DNA of 64,000 nt from JAWKOK01 sp963848115 (GCA_963848115.1 CAWKCP010000006.1:62001-126000), one strand, 5' to 3'. Counted from the stretch's first letter, positions 20,224 through 30,247 are shown. Made by a program: numbers and translations. Notes: generated by a model not told the origin, from the letters alone.

Positions 20224-21582
20224 TTATTGGCACTGGATCACCAGCCGTCTATATCGGGTTAGCCTAGGCGTTCCATCATCTGTAAGAACCAGAAGGACAT
20301 GTAGTATCGTGCCTGATGCATCTTCCGGAACTACGAAACTCGTCGTCATTGCATTCGCATTTGGAATGTCGATCTGACCTGAATAGCTCCCAGCCTCGGG
20401 GTAGAATTTCCATTCGTAGGTAAGCGCATCGTTATCGACATCACTGCTGCCGGTCGCGTCGAGCGCAACACGTTCACCCGGCTGTGCGCTAATCTCCACG
20501 GGCCGGAGCGACGTGTCGCCGTTGAGTACTGGCTGCGGCGGATGGTTTGCTTCATCGAACGATTTGACGCACCAGTCCATCCGCGCCTCGTAGTCATTTT
20601 GGAAGTGAGGCGCCCAGCGCGAGATGGTCGCCCCCAGGGTTTCGGATGTGGGATTGGGATCGACATCGATCCACTCCGTCTCCGAGCCAGGAGCCAGCTT
20701 TAGGCGACCACCCCATCCGCCCCAATCAGGACGCTCCGGCACGCTCAGCCCATTGGGGATCAGCCCCAAATAGGTTTCAGAGTCAGCGCCGCCCAACTCG
20801 CCCTTACGCAGCGGACACAACGCACCCAGCGGGCCGTGGTCAAAGCGAACGTTCGTATCGAGCCACTCCTGGCTGCGCAGATTTGGATCCGCGGAATAGA
20901 GAATCCCGCCCGTCGAGACGAGGTAGGGAATCGTTGGGAAATTCTCCAGCATCCAAAGCCCAGCCGCGTCTTGATGACCCCAGGCATAGACACGCAGCTT
21001 GGCAACAAATTTCTCGACGTCCGCTTGACTGCGTTCGTTCCGTACCCGCCAAAGCGCCTGGGCCAAATCAATGACCCCGCCCCACACGACAACCCACACT
21101 GGACGTGGATCGTCCCGATCGACGACATTGATAAGATGCTGCGATGCATCGGTATCTTTCCCCTCGCCGAGAATCTCATCGAGCGGAAGATGAGCGTCGG
21201 GCGTGAGTGAGATGCCCTTCCGGATGTCAAAATCGGCGTTTCTCCCGGTCTTGGTGCCCTTCTTGATCATCCCCAGGAGTGCCTCTGTTTCTGGCCAGCC
21301 CTGGCTGTGCTGCATGAGATTTTCTCTCACCTGCCCATACGCCTGAACCCATTCAACAATGAAGTGCGGTTGCGGCTCGCCGTCGAGGGGACGGTGTGGC
21401 TCATTCGGAAAAATCCGAATAGACGTGGCAAGCAGCCCTTCGATGTCGTACTGGTCGGCATAGAGCAAAAATCGGGTGAGGGATTGCATGTCATCAACGT
21501 CGCCACCAATGTCGGTCAACACAACGACCCGATGCTTTTCTGTTTGTGGAAATTCGTTCAAGTTCTCTTCTCCTTTAGGCAT
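20224..21582 (-). CDS. DUF1593 nucleoside-hydrolase-like protein (Sde182 family)
   Basis: A 452-residue protein. The N-terminal 340 residues form the nucleoside-hydrolase-like domain, with a DxxxDxDD metal motif (VVLTDIGGDVDDMQSLTRFL) near residue 20 and WVVVWGGVIDLAQAL near 165. The last 100 residues are a beta-sandwich (GERVALDATGSSDVDNDALT, then YEWKFYPEAG). The family is called cellulose-binding Sde182-like, but no ribosidase activity is established. The absence of a signal peptide suggests a cytoplasmic location. Paralogues are at 45802 and 49286. It sits 33 bp before the GH140-like gene's end, in one operon. Confidence 0.85.
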   Translation of the reverse strand: MPKGEENLNEFPQTEKHRVVVLTDIGGDVDDMQSLTRFLLYADQYDIEGLLATSIRIFPNEPHRPLDGEPQPHFIVEWVQAYGQVRENLMQHSQGWPETEALLGMIKKGTKTGRNADFDIRKGISLTPDAHLPLDEILGEGKDTDASQHLINVVDRDDPRPVWVVVWGGVIDLAQALWRVRNERSQADVEKFVAKLRVYAWGHQDAAGLWMLENFPTIPYLVSTGGILYSADPNLRSQEWLDTNVRFDHGPLGALCPLRKGELGGADSETYLGLIPNGLSVPERPDWGGWGGRLKLAPGSETEWIDVDPNPTSETLGATISRWAPHFQNDYEARMDWCVKSFDEANHPPQPVLNGDTSLRPVEISAQPGERVALDATGSSDVDNDALTYEWKFYPEAGSYSGQIDIPNANAMTTSFVVPEDASGTILHVLLVLTDDGTPRLTRYRRLVIQCQ

Positions 21583-21614
21583 TTGGGGTCAAGATATATC
21601 TTCAAAGAAAAATG

Positions 21615-22925
21615 TCACCTGCTTACCAACTCACCTGTTCCGTCCAAAATTAGTAGCCGATCCTTGCCTCGACCGGATGTGGGTGGCGTGTAGGTTTGGT
21701 AAGCACCGCTGTCACCAGTGTGAATCGGATGGATACTGCCGTATCGTGGATCAAACCAGCACTGTTTCAGACGCGTTGCATTGAGCTGTTGGCGATCCAC
21801 GGTGAATGGCGCACCCTGTGGGGAATAGACAAAGGCAAACGAGCCATCTTCTGCCTTAGCCGCACGTATTTTGGCGCCACCATAGCTAGGACCACCCGCC
21901 ACAAGGGTAGCGGTGGGCTGTAGCTGTTGGTAATCGTATGCCTCAAAGAGACGCCGCAGCAGACCCATCTGAAAGGCCCCGGGGTGATCGAGAGCTTCAG
22001 CCCACGGAATATCAGCGAAAATAACTGGGTCGCGTCCAGGGGCCCACATCTGCCAAACATTGTTGTTGCCATAGGTGTGGCCACAAGCGCCGGCCAGCAT
22101 AGCCCAGTAGGCAGCTTGGCGCACATCATAATCATCAAAGCGGTCGTAGCAGTTGAGATTTTGGAAGTAGAAGCCAACCGGAATCGTCTCGTAACGCGGC
22201 TCACCATCGATGGTAGGCTTGGGTGGATCAAGTGCATAATCGGCCTCAATCAGCAGGCCATTGTCGTGATCGTGCGCGGCATGGGACGTTTGGCACATAT
22301 GAAAGTCCAGCCAATCAGCATCAGGAAAGAGCTCCGCAGAGCGTCCTGGCCCGATTGGGTGATAGGTTTTGAGGTGTGTACCGCCATCCCCGACGCTTAA
22401 TCCCTGAGCCATGGCGTGTATAATGGCCTGCTCCTCTTCATCGACGGCTTGGCGGTCGCCACCCAAAATCCAGATCAGATCGCTATGGCGATAACGCTCG
22501 CCCAGATATTCGCCAAAGACATGTGCCGATTCTGCCGTAAAAATCGGATCGGCGTTAAAATCAGTAGCTTTCCAAAAGCAGCCCCAGGTGGGCAACATGC
22601 CCATCACTAATCCCAATTCGTTGGTCTTGGCGATCACCGCATCCACGTGGCGGAAATATGCCTCGTTCGGGCGCGTTGGGTCGCGGTCCAGCAGAGGCAA
22701 ATCACCGTTGGTGTTGGGCACATCTAGCCCTTTCAACTCGGCCAATACGACTGCCTGAATGACGGTAAAACGTTTGGCGGCACGGTTGGCCAAATAGCGC
22801 GTCGATTCTTCTAGAGTAAGCCGGTGAAAGAGCTCCCAAGCAGTATCGCCCAGATAGAAGAAGGGCGAGCCATTCTCATATTGCAAAAAACGACCATTCG
22901 GCGTGACTCGAATAGGATGCTGCAT
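21615..22925 (-). CDS. GH140-like (apiosidase-family, DUF4038) glycoside hydrolase
   Basis: A 436-residue protein starting MQHPIRVTPNGRFLQYENGS, preceded by AGAGG 7-8 nt upstream (start 22925; the longer reading from 22991 is not supported). DUF4038 barrel features: FFYLGDTAWELFHRLTLEES, then the LIWILGGDRQ aspartate (acid/base position in GH140) and the PTIDGEPRYE glutamate (nucleophile position). A C-terminal beta domain (about 345-436) follows. GH140 enzymes such as BT1012 release D-apiose from rhamnogalacturonan II. Membership is inferred from motifs; the substrate could differ. No signal peptide, so it would act on imported oligosaccharides. Confidence 0.8.
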   Translation of the reverse strand: MQHPIRVTPNGRFLQYENGSPFFYLGDTAWELFHRLTLEESTRYLANRAAKRFTVIQAVVLAELKGLDVPNTNGDLPLLDRDPTRPNEAYFRHVDAVIAKTNELGLVMGMLPTWGCFWKATDFNADPIFTAESAHVFGEYLGERYRHSDLIWILGGDRQAVDEEEQAIIHAMAQGLSVGDGGTHLKTYHPIGPGRSAELFPDADWLDFHMCQTSHAAHDHDNGLLIEADYALDPPKPTIDGEPRYETIPVGFYFQNLNCYDRFDDYDVRQAAYWAMLAGACGHTYGNNNVWQMWAPGRDPVIFADIPWAEALDHPGAFQMGLLRRLFEAYDYQQLQPTATLVAGGPSYGGAKIRAAKAEDGSFAFVYSPQGAPFTVDRQQLNATRLKQCWFDPRYGSIHPIHTGDSGAYQTYTPPTSGRGKDRLLILDGTGELVSR

Positions 22926-23008
22926 AAAGTTTCCTCTCTTGTATATTCGGCGTCTGTACGTTTGGCGTCGCCGGCGATAGGAATCGTCCAACCGAGGCAG
23001 ATCGAACG

Positions 23009-23878
23009 CTAATGCGAAGTCTTCAGGTATTCATCCGCGATTGTGCGAATCTCTGCTTCCGTCGGGTCGCGCAAGACGACCAGACGTGAGTGGGCGAGAG
23101 CGCTCTCGCCCGCCTCAATGTCGTGTCCGAAGAAAGAGAGGTAGTTGGAGTAATGTTTCTCTTCGCCGTAGGGAGTGAATACGCCAAAGCAATCGTCGCG
23201 TTGAGCCATCACGATCACCGTAAGCCCAGAGCCAGGGTCGCGACGGATCGCAAGCGGCAGGGCGTAGTTCGGCATGATCGTCCACGCCAGGGGATGAGGC
23301 TCTAGCGCCCAGCGGCCGTCATCGATCACGTCCGCGCCTTGCTTATCGCGAGGGAAAGCGAGCCAGACACCCAGTTCCTCATCGGCTGAGACGAAGCCCT
23401 CCCTATCACCCCCCCGTGGATCGCGCGTCGCCCAGACCTGCGAATCGATGAAGGGGGCCTGGTAGTAGGAGGCCAAGAAAACCTCGAAGGCTTTTAGTTT
23501 GGCCTCGGCGCGGACGACGGTGACTAAGTCGAAGGTGTTCGGGGTGACCCAACTGTACGTGCCGCTTAACTCGAAGGGGCGTTCCGATGTCGCTTCCCAG
23601 AAGACTTCGACGCTGCCGTCTGCACCGAGTTCTGCCGTGCTCGGCCAGCGTCGTGCGCCGTATCCGTAACGCTTGCCGCGGGTAAAGACGCGATAGTGGT
23701 TAAAAAGGCCTTCGCCGCCGGTGATCTCTGTGTCGCTATCAGTGCCGTCTACTGTGTAGGTGACCGGGACGAGACCAATTGACTGGCCCTCCTGGCGCAA
23801 GATGCCCTTGAGAACGCCGGTGTCAAAGGTGAATGATCCGTTCGCGTCTTGCACGAACTGAAGATTTGATGGGGTCAT
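23009..23878 (-). CDS. Unknown beta-rich protein (paralogue of the split gene at 43071-44962)
   Basis: A 289-residue protein I cannot assign to a named family. Visible features: no signal peptide, alternating short strands, and conserved blocks GGEGLFNHYRVFTRGKRYGY, then GARRWPSTAEL, FDLVTVVRAEAKLKAFEVFL and GEEKHYSNYLSFFGHDIEAG. All are kept in the island II copy. The composition resembles galactose-mutarotase-like or DUF-type beta-sandwich proteins of glycoside clusters, but no catalytic motif is evident. It starts 7 bp after the epimerase stop, so the two are co-transcribed. A role in sugar release is inferred only from location. Confidence 0.7.
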   Translation of the reverse strand: MTPSNLQFVQDANGSFTFDTGVLKGILRQEGQSIGLVPVTYTVDGTDSDTEITGGEGLFNHYRVFTRGKRYGYGARRWPSTAELGADGSVEVFWEATSERPFELSGTYSWVTPNTFDLVTVVRAEAKLKAFEVFLASYYQAPFIDSQVWATRDPRGGDREGFVSADEELGVWLAFPRDKQGADVIDDGRWALEPHPLAWTIMPNYALPLAIRRDPGSGLTVIVMAQRDDCFGVFTPYGEEKHYSNYLSFFGHDIEAGESALAHSRLVVLRDPTEAEIRTIADEYLKTSH

Positions 23879-23885
23879 TTCTTCC

Positions 23886-24902
23886 TTACGATCCGATTGT
23901 CAGATTCCCTGTCGCCTCACGCCACGTTTCAATGATCTGATCGTACAAGGGGAAGTCCTCACTGTTTTCCAGCATCCCGTTCTCTTCCAGCCAGCTGATG
24001 GTTCGACGCGCTCCCTCAACCCAGGGGATTGTCACCCGAAAGCCGAGGTCTTCCCTGGCAGCTGTGTTGTCAAAGAGATTGTTGTAGCTGAAGTTTACCT
24101 CGGTTAGCATGGCCTCTTGAGGGGCCAACCGGACCAGAGCGTCTGTTGGAATACAGACAAATTCCGGCGGCTTGGCGCCAACGGCTTTTGCCAGCCCCTG
24201 ATGATATCCCTCCCAGGTCATCCACTCTTCGCCGGCCACATGATACCCGCGGCCCATGGCCTGAGTATTGCCGATTGCGCCAACAAACGCCACGGACACA
24301 TCATCTCGGTGGCAGGTTGGCCAGAAGGACCTACCGTTGCCATGGACGATGATGGGTTGCTCCTTCTTCAAGCGATCCACGTGATACGTGCCACGGCCAA
24401 GCGCATGGAGCAGGTTATTGCCGCCTTCGCCATATGTATGTCCAGGCCGGATACTGGTTACGACCAGATCGCCGCGCTCGTGGGTGGCGAAGAGCAATTC
24501 TTCGCAACGCGCTTTGTTGTAGGCGTACATGAAGTTCGTCGAGGGGTTCTTTTCCGCATCCTCGGTGATGGGATAGGCGGCCGCGGGTTTGGTGTAAACG
24601 TCGACCGTGCTGCAAAAGATGTATTGGGCCGTACGACCTTTGAAGGCACGAATGGCGCTTTTTGCCTCTTCGGGTAGGTAGCAGACCATGTCGATGACAC
24701 AATCAAAGTGACCGACTTCGGCCATCTGCTTTTCAAATGTATCGAACTCTTTGCGGTCGCCGGTGATGGTGGTGTATTTGCCCTCGACCAGTGAGGGTCG
24801 CCGGCCTCGATTGTAGAGTACAACATCGTCGCCACGCGCGATGAGCAAGCGCGTAATGCCCGTGCTGATGATGCCTGTGCCACCGATGATGAGTATGCGC
24901 AT
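23886..24902 (-). CDS. NAD-dependent epimerase/dehydratase-family protein
   Basis: A 338-residue short-chain (extended SDR) protein. The dinucleotide loop GGTGIISTGITRLL is at residues 7-20, with acidic/basic second-strand residues YNRGRRPSL. The active-site pair YAYNK is near residue 137 and a RPGHTYGEGG substrate loop near 168. It is likely cytoplasmic and converts an NDP-sugar or free sugar. A copy with 180-odd residues deleted lies at 45303-45770. It is operonic with the downstream unknown gene. The sugar is not identifiable. Confidence 0.85.
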   Translation of the reverse strand: MRILIIGGTGIISTGITRLLIARGDDVVLYNRGRRPSLVEGKYTTITGDRKEFDTFEKQMAEVGHFDCVIDMVCYLPEEAKSAIRAFKGRTAQYIFCSTVDVYTKPAAAYPITEDAEKNPSTNFMYAYNKARCEELLFATHERGDLVVTSIRPGHTYGEGGNNLLHALGRGTYHVDRLKKEQPIIVHGNGRSFWPTCHRDDVSVAFVGAIGNTQAMGRGYHVAGEEWMTWEGYHQGLAKAVGAKPPEFVCIPTDALVRLAPQEAMLTEVNFSYNNLFDNTAAREDLGFRVTIPWVEGARRTISWLEENGMLENSEDFPLYDQIIETWREATGNLTIGS

Positions 24903-25057
24903 TGCTTTCTATCTCCTCCATTATGCCGAGTCCATCCAGCGACGTAGCAACAGCCCACAATCCCCAGTCTCGGGGGCCACAGGTGTTTGCGTGCCCGCCG
25001 ATATTTCCGATACACCACGCCAAAGCCCTGTCCGTGGATCATACCAATGCGCGAGGG

Positions 25058-25528
25058 TCATTCTGTCACCTCATTTTCTGCAGAATCGACAGGTTCTGCG
25101 ACGAAAACAGGAATGACCCGACCCGTCTTTTCCGCGTCGTCCTGATATCGTTGATACCGCGGAAATGCTTCCAACGCGATGGCCCAGATTCGTTCTCGTT
25201 CGGCTAAATCAACGACCTCTCGAACGCGCATCGTATAGACTTGGGTCTCGTCTTGAATTGTGACATCGGGGTTCGTCCTCAGGTTGTAGACCCAAAGCGG
25301 GTTGTCCGGCGCGCCGCCGTTCGAGCCCACAAGGATGTAGTTCTGACCATCCGCAACGCGCATCAATGGAGTCTTACGGATCGCTCCCGTCCTCCAGCCG
25401 CGATTGGTCACAATGACGACAGGTAGGTCTGTATTTCGCAGGGTTAAGCCTTCGGTATCTCCGCTGCCTTCGTAGATCGCAACTTGCGCAGCCACCCACT
25501 CCTCTGGGCGGGGTATGTATTCACTCAT
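25058..25528 (-). CDS. Deazaflavin (F420)-dependent nitroreductase-family protein
   Basis: A 156-residue Ddn/DUF385-type split-beta-barrel. The signature TNRGWRTGAIRKTPLMRV, then YILVGSNGGAPDNPLWVYNL and TNPDVTIQDETQVYTMRVRE, matches the family's TxRGRxSG / GGxxxxPxWxxNLxxNP pattern. It would bind F420H2 and reduce quinones or other acceptors. The start at 25528 (MSEYIPRPEEWVAAQVAIYE) is chosen because the longer reading from 25687 runs back into the GH127 gene. Why such a protein sits among glycosidases is unclear. A remnant of its paralogue's C-terminus is at 52440-52503. Confidence 0.85.
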   Translation of the reverse strand: MSEYIPRPEEWVAAQVAIYEGSGDTEGLTLRNTDLPVVIVTNRGWRTGAIRKTPLMRVADGQNYILVGSNGGAPDNPLWVYNLRTNPDVTIQDETQVYTMRVREVVDLAERERIWAIALEAFPRYQRYQDDAEKTGRVIPVFVAEPVDSAENEVTE

Positions 25529-25554
25529 CGTCGTCAGCCTCATTCTTTCTTGAT

Positions 25555-27600
25555 CTATCGCAACAGTGAAAGCCAGACCGTCATCTCTCCCTCGGCGCGA
25601 TTGCCCCAGGCGTAATAGGGCACCAGACGGATGTCGATCGGCTCCGGTTCGGGATTCTGGAGGTTGCGGTAGAGATGTCGCGACCATTCGACCTGCGGAA
25701 AATGCACCGCCCGGCCCTCGAGAACGGTCAGGTGTTCTCCCAGGAGTAACGAATCGATCCGAGGTCGTAGCTCGATGTCGGACGGAATACGAATGTCCAG
25801 GACGCCAGTCCCTTCAGGCAGGTCGGCCGATTCCAGGCAGTAGACCACCGGTCCCCGTTGGATTGCTGTCTGGTTCAGCGTCTCCTCGACAAAAGGATTC
25901 GCTTCCAGGAGGCGTGGGGCCATCGGGATTTCGAGCTTTATGGTATCTGCAGCCGCCCATTCTCTACCTATCTCGCAGTATTCCCCTGGCCTCGCCTCAA
26001 CGCCGGTTGTCTCGCCATTGACCGTCACCACGGCGCTATCTGCCCAACCGGGAATCCGGAGCATCAGCGCAAAATTCGGCATCTCGGCGGCATGGATAAC
26101 GATTTTTACATCTCCATCCCACGGGTAATCGGTCACCTGTTCGAGGCGAATCTTTGCCCCGCTGGGAAGCCTGGTATCGAGCACGCTAGCACCGTAGAGA
26201 TTCACCCACACGGCTCCTTCCAAAACGCCATCGCCGTTGGAGACGCAATAGGCATAGCTGTTGATCTCGGCGATCATGCGAACCGCGTTGGGTGGACAGC
26301 AGAAGCACTCAATGTAGGGCTGGCGCGTGCGCGACCACCGCAGTTGATAGGGCTGATCCTTGAGGACGCGCATGGGGTTGGTGTAGAAAAACTTTTTGCC
26401 ATCGAAGCTTATACCGCTCAGGAGACTATTGTAAAGAACCAACTCCAGGATATCAGCAAAACGCCCCTCACCTGTCAATTGGAGCATACGCCAATTCCAG
26501 AGGCCGTTGCCAATATTGGCGCAAGTTTCGTTGTGCGCAGTCACATTGGGCAATTCATAGGGACGGCCATAAGCCTGGTGGGTGCGCGTGATCGCCGGTT
26601 GATCCTTCGATCCGTAGGGAGAAGCGCCGTCGAATAGAGCCCCGCATGCCCCCGTGATGTACATTTTCTGATTCGTCACGCTGTCCCAAAGGGTGAAAAG
26701 CGTCTTGAGGAGACCCTCATCGCCTGTCTCGGCAACAACATCCGCCACGCCTGCGTAAAGGTAGTTGGCCCGAACTGCGTGTCCCACCGCCTCGGTCTGC
26801 TCACGCAGCGGAAGCCGATCCTGGTTGTCATCTCCGCCCTCCTTGAAGAGGTCTCGGATCTCGATCAAATTCTGCGCCAGTTCGAGATAACGCTCTTCGC
26901 CGGCTGTCCGGTACATCTCCACCACCCCCATGTAATGGGCAGGACAGATGGCGTTGAGAGCGAGTTCGGCTCTCGCCGTCTGATAGTAGTGGTAGAGATA
27001 GTCTGCGGCCTTGCGGGCGATGTCGAGTAGAGTCGTCTTACCGGTGGCGCGGAAGTGAACACAAGCGGTTGTCATCAGGTGGCCGAAGTTGTACATCTCA
27101 AAATCCATGCGTTCGGCGAACTCGCGAGCCTTCTCTATGTCTTGCCATTGTTCGATGATGACCGGCGTGTGGAGATAGCCGTCTTCGCGTTGCGCTTCAC
27201 CAATAACTTCGATGATCTCATCCATCAAGCAGTTGAGCGCTTCGTTTTGAGTTTTGCCATAGACGTAGGCGGCGGCCTCAAACCATTTGTAGAAATCGCC
27301 GTCATTCCACTTGGGCCCACGGTGGTACCCTTCAGCCCTACCGGCGGCGATTAGGAAGTTGTGATATGCGGAGCTGATCTCGGTATCCTTCAGTAGCTGC
27401 CACATGTTGGGAACCATGACCCTGGCGCATTGGTCGAACTTGTCGGCCCAAAATCCCTGGGTCCACTGCACATCATTCATATCAACACTGCGGAGTCTGA
27501 CATAAGGACTCGAAAATGTGTTCACCAGTCCCCGGCCTGGGCGGAACGGTTCGCTGTAGGCCTCGGCATCAGTCTTTTTGGGTGTTGGCCTCTTCTTCAT
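25555..27600 (-). CDS. GH127-family beta-L-arabinofuranosidase-like enzyme
   Basis: A 681-residue glycoside hydrolase. It has an (alpha/alpha)6 barrel from about 40 to 430 and C-terminal beta domains. The Zn-site residues typical of HypBA1-like enzymes are present: Glu and Cys in ETCANIGNGLWNWRM near 360 and the cysteine cluster ECFCCPPNAVRMIAE near 438. Family members cleave terminal beta-L-arabinofuranose from plant cell-wall glycans. No signal peptide, so it acts on imported oligosaccharides. Its ATG overlaps the GH42 stop (ATGA), so both are translated from one message. The specificity is inferred from family. Confidence 0.88.
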   Translation of the reverse strand: MKKRPTPKKTDAEAYSEPFRPGRGLVNTFSSPYVRLRSVDMNDVQWTQGFWADKFDQCARVMVPNMWQLLKDTEISSAYHNFLIAAGRAEGYHRGPKWNDGDFYKWFEAAAYVYGKTQNEALNCLMDEIIEVIGEAQREDGYLHTPVIIEQWQDIEKAREFAERMDFEMYNFGHLMTTACVHFRATGKTTLLDIARKAADYLYHYYQTARAELALNAICPAHYMGVVEMYRTAGEERYLELAQNLIEIRDLFKEGGDDNQDRLPLREQTEAVGHAVRANYLYAGVADVVAETGDEGLLKTLFTLWDSVTNQKMYITGACGALFDGASPYGSKDQPAITRTHQAYGRPYELPNVTAHNETCANIGNGLWNWRMLQLTGEGRFADILELVLYNSLLSGISFDGKKFFYTNPMRVLKDQPYQLRWSRTRQPYIECFCCPPNAVRMIAEINSYAYCVSNGDGVLEGAVWVNLYGASVLDTRLPSGAKIRLEQVTDYPWDGDVKIVIHAAEMPNFALMLRIPGWADSAVVTVNGETTGVEARPGEYCEIGREWAAADTIKLEIPMAPRLLEANPFVEETLNQTAIQRGPVVYCLESADLPEGTGVLDIRIPSDIELRPRIDSLLLGEHLTVLEGRAVHFPQVEWSRHLYRNLQNPEPEPIDIRLVPYYAWGNRAEGEMTVWLSLLR

Positions 27601-29234
27601 CGTTCGGTGTTTCCCCCATCATCTGCGGCGAGAATGCGCAGATCCAGTGGGGCAACCCGAATCTCGCCTGAGTGCGTCTCGCCACTCAGAATGTCCAGCC
27701 AAACACCGGGCGGCGTTAAGGATAATTCTTTCTCCGTGTAGTTGAGCGCAAACCACAAACGTTCATCAGGTCCGACGCGCTGGTAAACATGTAGCCCGGC
27801 AGGTGTTTCACACAGACCCGCAACCTCAGTCTCCGCACACAGGTACGTGACCAGTGCAGCCAGCCCCTCGCCTCGTAGAGATGTGCCGACATAAATGATC
27901 TGGCCTTTGCCAAAACGGTGGGCTGTGATTGCGGGCAGATCGGTACGCCAGCCGCTGGCATAGATTGCCAGCACTTCTGCCTCAATGGGATGAATTTCGT
28001 CGGATAGTACGGAAGCCTCGGCCCTCTCCAAGCCGGGAATGGCAGGGCTCTGCAACGGCAGCGGCTCGTGCAGTTGGGAGAGGTCGCTCACGCGGATACC
28101 GGCTGCGTCGGCCAGCAGTGGTCCGGGACGGGGCGTATCGTAACTCACGTTATGCTCGTCGACGACGCCGCTGGGCGCGGTCAGACAGAGCGTGCCGCCA
28201 TTTTCCACAAAGGCGCACAGGTTTTCGGCAGTTTGGCCATTGATGCAAAACAAGCGTGGGGCAAAGACCAGGCGATAAGAGGACAGATCTTCACGCGGAT
28301 CGAAGGCATCGGTGGGCACATTCTGATCCCGTAGCATATTGTGGATTGCGACAGCATCCTCGGCAGGATCCAGCTTTTCGATACCGATACCAGCCTCAAG
28401 CGCCCAACGAGATTCATAGCTCATCACAATGGCCACCTCAGACTGGGGCTGGGTGCGGTCGAGCCGTTCGCCGATGCGGGCGATCTCAGCGCCCATCTGG
28501 ACCAATTCTTCGTACCGTCTCGAACGCAAACCATCGTGTGGCAAAATGCCGTCACGGTGTTGTTCCGGCCCCCATCGACAGCAACGCCAGCGGAAGAAGT
28601 TGATGCCGCAAGCGCCGTGCGCGATGGCCATATAGGCCCATAACCGCATCCAACCTGGACCCGAATCCACCTCCAGCAAGCGAGTAAACTGCTCGACAGG
28701 GAGCATTGTGCCGCGCGCGCCGCGATAATAGTCCAGGATAAACTCTGGTGAACGAGCAGGATAGTGGTTCATCCCATTGAGGTCGATCACGTTGGCAAGC
28801 TGGGCATAGTCGGTGTGCTTGATGCTGAAAGACTGGAAATTGGTGGTCACAAACTTGCCAGGATCCAGATTGTGGATCAGTTCACTGCGCCAGCGGGTGA
28901 ACTCGACATTCAGAGAGGAGAGAAAGCGCCGGTATTCCAGCGAGAGCTGTGGGCTGAGGTACGGTAACGGCACCTCTTCCCAAGTGGTGAAATGGAACGA
29001 CCAGAAATGCGCGCCCCAGGCGGCGTGCAGAGCCTCGATTGTGCCATATGTCTTCTCCAGATAGTGATGGAACCGTCGACGGCAACGCTCGCAGTAGCAA
29101 TCGTTGTTCATCCCGATCTCATTATCCACTTGCCAGCCGACAATGGCATCGTTGCCCTGAAAGTGTTCAATGACGGCACGATCAATCCCTTGAGAGAGTT
29201 GTAAAAATTCGTATGGCTGCGGGCTGAGCAGTTA
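27597..29234 (-). pseudogene. 5'-truncated GH42-family beta-galactosidase/arabinosidase
   Basis: The reading frame opens directly after the aldo/keto reductase stop and runs YEFLQLSQGIDRAVIEHFQG, then NDAIVGWQVDNEIGMNNDCY. This is the mid-barrel segment with the acid/base Glu (DNE) and the CxxC-type metal cysteines (CYCERC). About 110 N-terminal residues that carry the first barrel strands are missing, and no good start codon or ribosome site remains (a GTG at 29129 gives 510 residues). The nucleophile region, trimerisation domain (APRLFCINGQTAENL) and C-terminal beta domain are intact. A 5' deletion fused it to the reductase gene's end. It may be inactive. Confidence 0.75.
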
Positions 29235-29236
29235 CA

Positions 29237-30067
29237 TCAAAAATTAAAACTATACGGATTCGGCCCAGTCCGCCGATCTTCATCCAGGGCATCCAACGCC
29301 TTCATCTCTACCTCGGACAGCTCAAAGTCAAAAATATCCGCATTTTCGGCTATGCGGTGGGGGCGGACTGATTTGGGTATGGTGACCACGCCATGCTGGA
29401 TATCCCACCGTAGAACAATCTGGGCCGGGGTCTTGCCATATTTTTGGGCCAGTTTTTGAGCAACTGGCTCATTCACAATCTCGCCCTTAACCAACGGAGC
29501 CCAGGCTTCTACCTGGATTTGGTGGCTTTGGCAAAACTCCAACAGGTCGGGTTGGACGAGATACGGATGGAACTCTATCTGATTCACGGCGGGAACGACC
29601 CGGCTACCACTCAGAAGATCTTCAAGATGATGGATCATAAAATTGCTGACGCCAATCGCCTTGGCGCGACCGCTACGATAGATTTCTTCCATCGCAAGCC
29701 ATGTTTCTGGATAACACCCCTTCACGGGCCAATGGATCAGGTACAAATCCACGTATTCGGTCTGAAGCCGTTCTAGGCTTTCGTCAAATGCCGCCAGGGT
29801 TCGCTTCCTGCGCTGCTCTTCATTCCATACCTTGGTGGTCAAAAAGAGTTCCCCGCGCGGGATACCGCACTCACGGATGGCGTTGCCGACGCCGATTTCA
29901 TTGCGGTATGCGGCCGCTGTATCAATACTTCGATAGCCAATTTCCAAGGCATTGATCACCGCCTGTTCCACATCTGGGCCATCGCTCATTTGAAAAACGC
30001 CTAAGCCCAGCCAGGGCATTGCGAGACCGTTATTCAACATGGCACAATCCTTGATACTATTGATCAT
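29237..30067 (-). CDS. Aldo/keto reductase (AKR5-like)
   Basis: A 276-residue NADPH-dependent carbonyl reductase, close in pattern to YvgN/2,5-diketogluconate reductases (N-terminus MINSIKDCAMLNNGLAMPWL). The catalytic tetrad is visible: D and Y in YRSIDTAAAYRNE near 50-55, K in LTTKVWNE near 79, and H in YLIHWPVKG near 111. The cofactor loop is IPKSVRPHRIAENADIF. The start at 30067 keeps the conserved N-terminal strands; an ATG at 30040 with AAGGA upstream is an alternative. It probably reduces a sugar-derived aldehyde or ketone in this operon. Confidence 0.9.
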   Translation of the reverse strand: MINSIKDCAMLNNGLAMPWLGLGVFQMSDGPDVEQAVINALEIGYRSIDTAAAYRNEIGVGNAIRECGIPRGELFLTTKVWNEEQRRKRTLAAFDESLERLQTEYVDLYLIHWPVKGCYPETWLAMEEIYRSGRAKAIGVSNFMIHHLEDLLSGSRVVPAVNQIEFHPYLVQPDLLEFCQSHQIQVEAWAPLVKGEIVNEPVAQKLAQKYGKTPAQIVLRWDIQHGVVTIPKSVRPHRIAENADIFDFELSEVEMKALDALDEDRRTGPNPYSFNF

Positions 30068-30140
30068 CTAGTCAATTTCCTTGTAGATACTGTACTGTTC
30101 AACGACATACTGGAATGAATCGAACCATTCTTCGGGCCCC

Positions 30141-30166
30141 TAGAGACGCAAAATTTTGCGTCTCTA
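30141..30166. repeat. Perfect 26-bp palindrome
   Basis: TAGAGACGCAAAA is followed by TTTTGCGTCTCTA. It is a non-coding hairpin in the gap between the nucleoside-hydrolase-like gene and the reductase. Confidence 0.7.
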
Positions 30167-30218
30167 CGTCGCACCGCACATTGCAGCCAAGGGAATTGGT
30201 CTTCGGCTGGTGCGCTAC

Positions 30219-30247
30219 AGGCCAGGTTTCTTGAAGAAACCTGGCCT
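30219..30247. repeat. 29-bp hairpin (14-bp arms)
   Basis: AGGCCAGGTTTCTT, one G, then AAGAAACCTGGCCT. It lies about 40 bp past the nucleoside-hydrolase-like gene stop, so it could mark the 3' end or stabilise the message; no T-run follows on the minus strand. Confidence 0.6.

Noticed and set aside
24903..25057. Possible small gene between the epimerase and nitroreductase
   Set aside because: The minus-strand frame is open but has no start signal or family motif; treated as a leader.
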